Shown here in pieces: positions 56,485-64,000 of a stretch of 64,000 nucleotides of DNA. How positions within the stretch are numbered: position 1 is the stretch's first letter; the number at the start of each line of letters is the position of its first letter. Both the position numbers and the translations under genes were made by a program. The stretch lies in assembly GCA_963752915.1 (NCBI GenBank), contig CAVVZZ010000011.1, forward strand, positions 764,438 through 828,437. Reading direction: 5' to 3'. Under the pieces are notes generated by a model. It was not told where the DNA came from, did not search any database, and was given only the letters and a program-made list of their open reading frames with translations. The DNA comes from DATJPR01 sp963752915. Lineage in GTDB: Bacteria; Bacteroidota; Ignavibacteria; UBA10030; UBA6906.

Positions 56485-57674
56485 TCATGTGGGTTGAGTG
56501 CTGTCCGCAGCTGCTGCGCCGTTCGCGTTCGAGTTTCGGCCGCAGGCCTGAGGGCATGGATATACAACGCCAACGTGCGATAGATGGCGTGCATGAATTT
56601 TGTGAACGGTAACAGGATAAGCAATTCTCCGACGACAACGAGGTGGATCAACAGCATCCAGTACCCCCAGGGATGCGGCTGTGGCAAATAGATTGCGGCT
56701 TCCAGCGCGAAACCTGTCAACCCTCCCAGCCAAAGGAGAACCAGAAAGGCCCAATCTGAAGGAGTCGAATGGGCGGAGCCTTCATCGGCTTTCTGCAAGC
56801 GCTTGAGGATCGCCGCCGTCGTGCCATACATGAGCATGATTCCGGCGAATGTGCCGAGCAAGCGGACCGGATACCAGATCGGCACATATGTTCCTGTCGG
56901 CTTCACTGCCCAACAATTCGAGAAGGTAATCCAGTGCGGTTGCCACGAACAATCCAGCAAATCCCCAGAGCATCGAGGCGTGGATGAACCAGCGTTGCGC
57001 GTACCATCGTTGCCTTTTTCTGCATACAGTTCGCAGTCCCTCCGATAACGCTTCTGTCCGACGACTTCTCCAGCGGCTTCCCTGAACGCCGACCACCAGC
57101 CAAGGCGGGTTCCCGCGGTGAACCCGGTTGCTTTGCTGACATGTACCGCCATGGAGACCACGCCCGAAATCGCCATCAGGACCACGATGAGCCCTGCGAT
57201 CACACCGGCATCGTGGATGACGGCCGAAGGAATGAAGTCGAACAGGCGCAGTGTGTCGCCCGGCATGGCACCGTGGAATGCGTAGAAGAATGCGGCTAAC
57301 GCGGCTGCCAACGCGAGCAGGAATGAACCATTGAAGAGCGGCGATGTGTAGAGCAATCTGGCGAGGCCAAGACGATCATACTTCGCAATCGCGTAGCGTC
57401 GTGCGGCTGCCATGAACTCGCCGGGGTCTGCTTGACGGGGACAGGTCGCTGTGCACTCGCCACAGTAGTAGCAGAGCCAGAGTTCCTTGCTGCTCAACAA
57501 TTGCTTCCGCATCCCGAGTTGCGCATATCGAATCATCCGGCGCGGGAAGTTGTCATTTTCAGTCGACAGAGGACAGACTGCCGTGCAGTTGCCGCAATTG
57601 AAACAGGACTCGATATTCACCGTCCCATAGTTCTTGAGTTCGGAGAGGAACTGCGGATCAGCGCGATGGCTCAT
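56485..57674 (-). CDS. HdrC-membrane fusion (QmoC-like), frameshifted
   Basis: About 395 codons from the ATG at 57674. The N-terminus has two [4Fe-4S] motifs, CFNCGNCTAVCP and CYYCGECTATCP, as in HdrC. Membrane helices of an HdrE/NarI-like cytochrome follow (GSFLLALAAALAAFFYAFHG, GVIAGLIVVLMAISGVVSM). Around 57010-56900 the true continuation is in another frame (WYAQRWFIHASMLWGFAGLF, VATALDYLLELLG), and the original frame resumes at YPVRLLGTFAGIMLMYG. The end lies in a third frame at the TGA at 56485, after which the DsrE ribosome site begins. Such subunits exchange electrons with the quinone pool. The compensated shift suggests assembly indels. Confidence 0.75.
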
Positions 57675-57983
57675 GATTTCGACTTCCTTCGACGACGCGT
57701 ACAGATAATACTCATTCGCTTCGTCCATCCCCGCTTCCTCCACCAATCCATATTTCTTCATCGCCGCGACGTGCCACAAGACCTCGTGACCTGGTATGCC
57801 GGTTGCGGATGCCAGTGCCGGCACAGACATCGGGCCCGCTTCCATGGCCTGTCGCAGCTTCTTGCGTGCGATTTGCTGGTTCTTGAGAAGGTCCTGCGCT
57901 TTTTGAACAGTCGTCTCGTGCTGCTTGCGCAGCTCGACCAGCATCTGCGTTCTTCTCTTGGCTTGATCGTTTGCAGCGTTCAT
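57671..57983 (-). CDS. Small winged-helix protein between HdrA and HdrC
   Basis: About 103 residues from the ATG at 57983. An N-terminal coiled coil (LVELRKQHETTVQKAQDLLK) leads to a winged helix (QAMEAGPMSVPALASATGIP, EVLWHVAAMKKYGLVEEAGM). As written it reads straight on into the next gene, but one base shift would place a TGA at the ATGA overlap with the HdrC start, the usual junction in this operon. Similar small proteins accompany Qmo/Hdr-type genes; whether they bind DNA or protein is not known. Confidence 0.65.
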
Positions 57984-59920
57984 GCGATGTCCTCCATTGC
58001 GGCGGCTCGGAGCTGTAATGGCTTCGACCATTGCCTCGAACTCATCCAACCGCCATCCCTGCACGTCGATCGCTCCGTTGGGGCAGGCACTCACACACAC
58101 GCCGCAGCCATTGCAGTTTGCCGGTGTGACCACCGCCCGCTGGAATGTCTTCCCATCCGTGTTGAACGTTTCCAGATGAATGGCATCTTCCTGCGGGCAA
58201 ACGCGGACGCATTCCCCGACTCCCTGGCATCGCTCCGTGTCCACGTGCGCGACGTAAGGCTCCAGATCCACCGTGCCCCCGGCTGAGCAGGATTGCCACC
58301 TTGGATGCCGCCGCCTCTGCAGCGGCGCAACTTTCCTGAATGTTCATCGGCGCTTGCGCTGTTCCCGCCAGCACGATCCCCGCTACCGCGGTCTCGACCG
58401 GTCGCAGTTTCGGATGGACTTCCAAGAAGAAAGCGGTCGTTCCCCGGCGCTACTTTGAGCATCTTGATCAGATCCTGGACCGGATTGGGCATCATGCCGA
58501 CGGACGACACGACCAAGATCCACAGGCAGTTCGATCTCTTCGCCCCACGTAAGGTGATCTTTTACTTTCACCAGGAGAGGATATTCGTCGCCTTTTTCCG
58601 ATCGTATGCACCACGGGAGTTTCTTCAGCATGATAGCGCAGGAACGTCACCTGGTTTTTTGAGGCTTTGGTGTAATAATCTTCGTGTCCGCGCCCGTATG
58701 TGCGGATATCCTGGTAGACATCGTAAATATTGACGTCCGGGAAGTGTTCGCGGATGTGGTTGGCCGCGGCAAGGGTCGCGGTACAGCAAACCCGCGAGCA
58801 ATACTCGTTCACTTTCCCGTCAGGCTGAGGTTTGTGAATGCCTTCGATCTGGCGGCTGCCGACGCAGTGAATCATCGCAATGCTGCGCACCTGTGTGACC
58901 GTTCCATTCCAAATCACTGCCACCTTGCCGCGTACTGGATAGCAGGCCTTCCAGTTGGGGAAGCGTAATCACATCGGGGAACTCCGAGTATCCGAATTCT
59001 CCTGCAGAAGGTTCATAAGGCCGAAATCCCGTGGCCACGACAACTGCGCCAACCTTCAGATCAAAATCCGTTGACTTTTGCTCCGACGGAGAGAGGTTGA
59101 GGGTTTTGTGAGATTCCTTGGACCCCTCGCTCATCCCCGCGCGGCTTCAAATGAACGTGAATGTCGAAGTTGCCCACATACCCATTGGTGGCGACAATTT
59201 CCGCTCCCGTATAGACCTGTAACGTTGGGTTCCTTGAGCACATCCTTCACAAGGTTTTGCACCAGGGTGAGGGCGTCTTCTTCAGTCGGGAAGAGGTGAT
59301 TCCATTGCGCCGTCTGACCTCCGAGAACGTGACTTTTTTCGAGGAGCGTAACGCGGAGACCTCGACGGGCGATCGAGAGTGCCGAACGCAATCCAGCCAC
59401 GCCGCCGCCGATGACGAGGACATGTTTTTCCGCGTTGAGATGCACAGCTTCAAGCGGCCGCATGAGGCGGGCTTTCGCCACTCCTGCCGACATCATCCGT
59501 ATGCCTTTGTCCAAAGCCTCCGCAGGGCATTGGTGATGAACCCAACTATCCTGTTCCCGCAATCCGATGTGATAGTAGAGATACGGGATTCAGCCCGGCA
59601 CGCTGCACCGTCTTGCGAAATGTCTGCTCGTGCAGGAAGATCGAACAAGCTCCTACCACCACACGATTGACCCCCTTTTCCTTGATGTCGTCGGTGATGA
59701 GCTTCTGACCGATGTCCGAGCACATAAATTGATACCGGCGTGATACGGTCACGTTCGGAAGTTTGCCGAGCGCACTCGCTACACGATCACAATTCACCAC
59801 GTCGCTGATATTGCCGCCACAGTCGCAGACGTAGACTCCGATTCGGGGATCTTCCTGCGTCGTGTTGACGTGGAGGTCATTGTCGCGTCAGAGTGGGGCT
59901 GCTTGTACTTGCTCAGACAT
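57980..59920 (-). CDS. HdrA-type flavoprotein, second copy (QmoB-like), frameshifted
   Basis: About 645 codons. The ATG at 59920 overlaps the first HdrA stop by 8 bases; a TGA ten codons on interrupts the frame. RIGVYVCDCGGNISDVV opens the protein. FAD binding is in VLVIGGGVAGLRSALSIARR, and mid-region marks are ALTLVQNLVKDVLKEPN, YCSRVCCTATLAAANHIREH and YQDIRTYGRGHEDYYTKAS, spread over at least four frames. The C-terminal ferredoxin part has CNGCGVCVSACP and a first cluster motif CQGVGECVRVCP, where the second Cys is Val. HdrA proteins split or pass electrons through FAD and Fe-S clusters. The end overlaps the winged-helix gene if one base is shifted. Confidence 0.75.
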
Positions 59921-61252
59921 AGGCGAGACTCCTTTTTGCCGGCGTCTCGGAGTCTTTGAGCCCGTTCTGAGTTTCCATATATGCCGCTGCTTCCGCGGAT
60001 GCTGACCCTGCGGTCATGATGCTGTCCACGATGTCCATGGGACCCGTGGCCGTCCCCGTAGCGAAAATGCCTTCTTCGGTCGTAACGGTCGGAGCGATGT
60101 TCGGCCGGGGAATCTGCACGAAACCGTCATCGGCAACAGGTACGCTGAAAATGTCCTCCGTATTCCAGCCCGGCAGCATCCCCACCGACAGGACTATCAG
60201 GTCGTGCTTTCGTTCGATGACACGGGATTGGTCTTCAATCAATTCAAGTCGCGCGATGGGGTTCTGGTCCGCGTCTTCGGTGATTCGTGCGACTTTGGCT
60301 TTCACGAACTCAATGCCCATCGCTTTTGCACTTTGATAGAACTGCTCGTAGCCCTTGCCAAACGTGCGGATATCCATGTAATAGATTGTGATGTCCGCCA
60401 GGGGAAGCGTGCCGGAAAGGAGCATAGCCTGTTTGATGGCATACATGCAGCAAACTCGTGAGCAATACGGAACACCCAAGCGTCTGATCGCGTGACCCGG
60501 CACATTGCACATAGGCGATTGAAGCGGGCTGTTTCCCATCCGAAGGTCGGAGCACGCGACCATACGGGCCGGTCGGCGCCAGCAGCCGCTCCATCATCAG
60601 GCCGTCGATCACATTGCGGAGTTTTCCCCCGCCATATTCCTTCTTGGCATCGTATGGCGTTACTTCGTAGCCGGTTGCCAGGATGACCGTTCTCGCTTCA
60701 ATCTCGATTTCTTCCGGATGCTGGTTGAAGTCAATGGCGTCGGCCACGCAGGCCTGAATACATTTTCCGCAGAAGACGCAATGGTCGATGTCGATCACCG
60801 CTTTCTGGGGAACCGCTGTCGTGAACGGGATCGTAAATCGCGCGGAGAGCAGTGCGGCCGAATTCGTTGTCGTCATCGGGCAGATCAATCGGACAGACAA
60901 GCTCGCATGAACGGCATCCGGTGCAATCACTTTCCTTGACGTACCGGGGCTTTTTCACCACCTGAGCGACAAAGCCGTTTTCCGTGCGCAACAGATGCTG
61001 AACTTCGCAAAAGGTCAGCAGATCGATGTTGTCGTGGTGAGCCACGGCGGACATTTTCGGAGTGGTGATGCAGCTGCAACAGTCCAAGGTCGGGAATACC
61101 TTGCTGAGGCCGATCATCTTTCCGCCGATGCTCGGATTCTTCTCCACCAACGCCACGCGGTATCCCTGGTCCGCCAGATCCAGGGCGGATTGCATTCCCG
61201 CGATCCCCCCGCCGACTATGAGCGTGTCCACATGCAGTTTATTGAATGTCAT
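59913..61252 (-). CDS. HdrA-type flavoprotein, first copy (QmoA-like), frameshifted
   Basis: About 446 codons; GGAAGGAAT precedes the ATG at 61252. VDTLIVGGGIAGMQSALDLA is the FAD site and VFPTLDCCSCITTPKM the HdrA-specific Cys region. Ferredoxin motifs CTGCRSCELVCP (61252-60731 frame) and CVFCGKCIQACV (60930-60310 frame) follow, then VPYCSRVCCMYAIKQAMLLS and DIRTFGKGYEQFYQSAKAMG in the last frame to the TGA at 59913. Two or three single-base shifts divide it, at about 60870 and 60500. Every expected motif is present, so function depends on whether the shifts are real. Confidence 0.78.
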
Positions 61253-61272
61253 TCACTATTCCTTCCAACTGC

Positions 61273-61726
61273 TCAGTGCGGCGTCGCGTGGACGTTCAGA
61301 GCTGTGTATGGCTGACGCTGCGCCGGCCCGATTTCATCGAGCAGGAGATTCATGTTCTGGATTTCGTTGAGAAACGGGCGGACGCACACCGTGCAGATCG
61401 CCGCAAGGCGCAGTCGTCGTGTGTCCAATGCGCGTTCCTTCATCCGCGTATAGGTTTGGTTGATGATCTCGGCCGTTCGCTCCGATTCGCCTTTGTAAGG
61501 GCTATCGGTGCCGCTGTACATGACGACAATGCCGTCAAAGCCCTTTGTCGAAAGCATTCAAGTAGAACTGCGGCGGAAACATCGCGGATGTTCTTACGGG
61601 GAGGATGTAGACGTTCGGCGCGTACTCAAGATGAGACTGCCCCGCGGCATCCGCTCCACGATAACCGCCCGACAACGTTGCCAGGATCAGGATTTTAGAT
61701 TTGCCGGTTGGCGTATTCGTCGCCAT
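61273..61726 (-). CDS. FlpD/MvhD-like electron-transfer subunit, frameshifted
   Basis: About 151 codons from the ATG at 61726 (AAGGA 8 bases upstream). KSKILILATLSGGYRGADAA then GQSHLEYAPNVYILPVRTSA and FYLNAF match the HdrA-associated hydrogenase delta-subunit family. After DKG an extra G in AAAGGGCTTTGAC shifts the frame; the rest (KGFDGIVVMYSGTDSPYKG, LRLAAICTVCVRPFLNEI) continues to 61273. Few cysteines remain (AICTVC), so the usual [2Fe-2S] site is reduced. It links an electron donor to HdrA. Confidence 0.7.
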
Positions 61727-61796
61727 CGTTGATGTCCTTCGCCTGCTCGCTATGAAAGAAACAGCGTACTGCATTCCTCCGACGCGGAGAGAACCA

Positions 61797-62051
61797 CTAC
61801 TTCTTCCGGCGAATGAAGAGCCGGTCATAGCCATCCGCAGCGACTGCTCCGAGGAATTCATGACCGACTTTTGCGCACCAGGCGGGCATGTCCCTCTTGG
61901 TATTTGGGTCGCCCGACCAGATCTCCAACACCTCGCCGACTTTCACTGTGCCGATGCTTTTCTTGGCTTCCAATAATGGACCGGGGCATGCCATCGCCCG
62001 TGCATCGGCTGTTTTCGCTGCCTGAAGAGTACTCAGATCAATAGTAGCCAT
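61797..62051 (-). CDS. tusA: TusA-like sulfur carrier
   Basis: 84 residues from the ATG at 62051 (AAGGAAC upstream); the longer frame to 62102 is not needed. DARAMACPGPLLEAKKSIGT holds the C-P-x-P motif with the sulfur-binding Cys22, and VGEVLEIWSGDPNTKRDMPA plus a basic end IRRKK complete the fold. It passes persulfide sulfur between proteins in the cytoplasm. First structural gene of the cluster after the XRE regulator, followed by Hdr-type subunits, as in sulfur-metabolism operons. Confidence 0.9.
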   Translation of the reverse strand: MATIDLSTLQAAKTADARAMACPGPLLEAKKSIGTVKVGEVLEIWSGDPNTKRDMPAWCAKVGHEFLGAVAADGYDRLFIRRKK

Positions 62052-62140
62052 GGTGTTGTTCCTTCGTTTGGATTTCGATCGGAGGTTGAGAATTTCATGC
62101 ACATCAACGTGACATTGAACAGGTTGACAGATGAATGAGA

Positions 62141-62848
62141 CTACAGCTTCCCAAGCACTTCCGGCAGGAAATGACGCTGGGTCGGTTCATCACGAGAATC
62201 TCCCGGACAGAGAACGAGGATCGTCTTGGCGGGAACGGCTTCTACATTCTGCCACCGATGCGGCAAATGGGACTCGAACAAGAGGCTATCGCCTTCTTCC
62301 AACAAATAGGTTTGGTCTTCGATGATATAGATAATCCGGCCTTGCAGGCAAAACACAAACTCGTGCCCCGTGTGAACAATCGGTTGCGCTCCGCTGTTGG
62401 TGTTTGCCTTCATGGTGACCACGAACGGTTCCATCGTGCGATAGGGCAAGCCGGCGCCGAGGTCTTCCAACGTGCCGTGAGCAAATGCCGCTCCTGTTCG
62501 CTGGCTGGCCTTGATGTACGCGACACGGCTCTTCGGCGAACCATTCTCAAAGAATGCCGTAACCGGTACGTCCAACGCCGATGCAAGCGACTGCAATGTC
62601 GCCACACTGGGTGAGGTCTTGTTGTTCTGAATGAGACTCAAGGTATTGACAGCCAATCCGCTCTTCTCCGCCAATGCGCGAATGGACAGGCCCCGTTTTG
62701 CACGGAGGTCCTGCAAGGCACGCCCGACATTCACGGCCTGACTCCTCGATGGGGTGACCGTCCCTTTCGCTTCCCCCGCACTTCGGCGCTGCCGTCCCTG
62801 CCTTGCGATACCGGCTTCCCGTTGTTTCTCATTCTTGGGGTGCGTCAT
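62141..62848 (-). CDS. XRE-family regulator with cupin domain
   Basis: 235 residues, GAGGAG 4 bases before the ATG at 62848. The basic N-terminal tail is disordered. The helix-turn-helix spans about 41-100 (VGRALQDLRAKRGLSIRALA, NTLSLIQNNKTSPSVATLQS), and a C-terminal cupin (HTGHEFVFCLQGRIIYIIED, EEGDSLLFESHLPHRWQN) probably binds the inducer. First gene of the 52-63 kb minus-strand cluster, with a promoter containing a direct repeat. Likely controls the Hdr/sulfur genes and itself. Confidence 0.9.
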   Translation of the reverse strand: MTHPKNEKQREAGIARQGRQRRSAGEAKGTVTPSRSQAVNVGRALQDLRAKRGLSIRALAEKSGLAVNTLSLIQNNKTSPSVATLQSLASALDVPVTAFFENGSPKSRVAYIKASQRTGAAFAHGTLEDLGAGLPYRTMEPFVVTMKANTNSGAQPIVHTGHEFVFCLQGRIIYIIEDQTYLLEEGDSLLFESHLPHRWQNVEAVPAKTILVLCPGDSRDEPTQRHFLPEVLGKL

Positions 62849-62882
62849 GGTTCTCCTCAGTATTTGCACGGTGACACACAAT

Positions 62883-62911
62883 ATTATAGTTCAAATCGAC
62901 ATTATAATCAA
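62883..62911 (-). promoter_or_regulatory. Sigma-70-like promoter of the XRE/Hdr cluster
   Basis: On the minus strand TTGATT, a 17-base spacer and a perfect TATAAT, about 35 bases before the start codon. The stretch is very A+T-rich. GAACTTGATTATAAT and TTTGAACTATAAT repeat directly across the promoter, a possible binding site for the adjacent regulator. Confidence 0.65.
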
Positions 62912-63338
62912 GTTCTAAACCATAATTATGTAACATACAACTAAATAGTTATTACTTCTTCTTTCGGCCATTCCGCTTCGAATTTCCGCGTTTCCGAACA
63001 TCACTGCGAATCCGGGTCAATGCGACGTCGAGGAATGTCGGCCCCAGGGATATCGCCGCGCAAGGCCGAACTGCGTTCCGTGCATCTCGATTGCAAGGCT
63101 CTGAACTCGGTTTTGAAGCCAATGCATCATGAAGGTATTCGCTGCGCGACCTTGATCAGGAGACTCTTCTCTGAAGGAAGGAGAAGAAGGATGGGTACCC
63201 CAGGACAAAAGGATGAAGTGCAGCCGGTGGGTGTGGCCCGCGAACTGGGGGTTTGGGATAGCTACAGTGTCAGAGGCTTTGAGAGGACTGCAGCACAGAA
63301 CGAGAAATATTCGAGGGGAGATTGCCGGTGCGCGGCTC
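62912..63338. other. Intergenic region, nothing recognised
   Basis: About 430 bases between the cluster promoter and the end of the next minus-strand gene; no supported gene. Short plus-strand frames are chance. Confidence 0.4.
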
Positions 63339-63851
63339 CTAGGTGGGAGGACTTACCCCGGGCGAAGAGAGATGCTGCCCAAGCTCGACCTTCGCACACT
63401 CAGGACAGATCCCGTGATCGAGCTTGACATGCATCCTGGATTCGAGATAGATTTCTATCGATCTCCACGACCCTCTCTTGTCACGCACGCGCTTGCAGGA
63501 TACACAAAACGGAAGGAGTGTCGTTCGCAGAGGGAAATCGTCGACCGTTCTCTGAAGCTGAGCAATGAGCTCTTCCCGCTCTGCTTCCGCTTCCCGCCGG
63601 CGATCAACCTCCTCAAGATATTCACGTTGCCGCCTCCACGTATAGACCGCGGACGCGAAGACGAGAAAAATCGACACGGTGAGCAGCTCGTTCAGACGCC
63701 ACGTGTTGTGCTGATAGAGCCACGCTATCATCGCGTCCGTTGCGTGAACACTCACGGAGAAAACGAAAACGATCACTGCAGAAATCAGCAGAATCAACCG
63801 ATCACGAGCCGACCGCGATCGCTTCAAGAACCAACCCACGACCTTCGCCAT
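63339..63851 (-). CDS. Two-helix membrane protein with cysteine-rich signalling tail
   Basis: 170 residues; GAGGAGG lies close to the ATG. Two membrane helices (LILLISAVIVFVFSVSV at about 20-36; LLTVSIFLVFASAVYTW at about 57-73) lead to a coiled coil (REYLEEVDRRREAEAERE). The tail LPFCVSCKRVRDKRGSW...HGICPECAK is the module usually found after PAS domains in sensor kinases and cyclases (P-I-C-A-x-C-K-x-I-R-D...H-G-x-C-P-x-C). Here it has no kinase or cyclase output, so it may be a partner or cut-down sensor. Confidence 0.75.
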   Translation of the reverse strand: MAKVVGWFLKRSRSARDRLILLISAVIVFVFSVSVHATDAMIAWLYQHNTWRLNELLTVSIFLVFASAVYTWRRQREYLEEVDRRREAEAEREELIAQLQRTVDDFPLRTTLLPFCVSCKRVRDKRGSWRSIEIYLESRMHVKLDHGICPECAKVELGQHLSSPGVSPPT

Positions 63852-64000
63852 CACCTCCTCACAATAACCGGCCCGTGTAAATCCATGAGTCTGAAGGACA
63901 GTACGTCCTACATCCTACTCGTAGCGACCCTCTGCCTCGTTCGTGCAGTGAATGTTCGCCGCTGTGCACTATCTGCGATGACCGCCTGTCCTCGCGCCGC
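63852..64000. other. Window end, nothing recognised
   Basis: About 150 bases upstream of the last gene; no supported feature. Confidence 0.3.

Noticed and set aside
56103..58271. A true fusion of HdrA end, winged helix, HdrC-membrane and DsrE proteins
   Set aside because: Ribosome site before DsrE, ATGA junctions and a conserved helix pair found only in another frame point to separate genes with indels.
57432..58286. Plus-strand frame of 284 codons
   Set aside because: Antisense shadow of the HdrC, winged-helix and HdrA C-terminal coding regions.

Overview
The window looks like a chromosome fragment from an FCB-group bacterium (Bacteroidota/Ignavibacteria-like). The main evidence is a set of secreted proteins that end in a type IX secretion (T9SS) C-terminal sorting domain: a YPNPFNP-type motif, VYDILGRE or VYNTLGQK, LASGVYFYRL, then a basic tail. 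A TonB receptor, a YfiR protein and a fused trehalose-phosphate synthase/phosphatase fit the same group. Unlike typical Bacteroidetes, many starts have strong Shine-Dalgarno sequences. No rRNA, T9SS machinery or CRISPR array is visible.

Layout. 0-11 kb is ordinary core sequence: an IS256-type transposase tail, a LuxR regulator with an atypical receiver, a minus-strand operon TonB receptor > YfiR > sensor kinase > NarL-type regulator, a PRC-barrel protein and a trehalose synthase/phosphatase. 11-26 kb is a patchwork of small genes, secreted beta-propeller/TPR/T9SS proteins, orphan sorting-domain relics and a dispersed repeat. 26-52 kb is the accessory zone. It holds a 63-nt fragment of tRNA-Ser, an IS1182-like element that splits a small membrane gene, two large frameshifted YCF48/T9SS genes around an intact T9SS protein, broken TIR-TM-TPR and SLOG-membrane genes, and a possible Cas2-fold gene invaded by an IS630-like element. 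The IS630 element abuts a near-identical second copy of a 1.45-kb block seen at 11.7 kb. The zone also has a LamG/PQQ/T9SS protein, a glycosyltransferase, a decayed transposase and an intact tRNA-Ser(GCU).

52-63 kb is one long minus-strand cluster. In transcription order it holds a cupin-type XRE regulator with a good promoter, TusA, a FlpD/MvhD-like subunit, two HdrA-type flavoproteins, a winged-helix protein, an HdrC-membrane (QmoC-like) subunit, a DsrE-like protein, a NifX-like protein, a sensor/regulator PAS relic, a pyruvoyl arginine decarboxylase, a second NifX-like protein, a DJ-1/PfpI protein, a small exported protein and a heavy-metal exporter. It reads as a Qmo/Hdr-type electron-transfer module with sulfur carriers but no HdrB.

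Many genes in 28-45 kb and 54-62 kb carry single-base frameshifts, some in G runs and some compensated nearby. Other long genes (2.5-7.3 kb, 8.5-10.8 kb, 46.2-48.6 kb) are clean. Whether the breaks are real decay or assembly indels cannot be told from sequence alone and matters for every conclusion about those regions.
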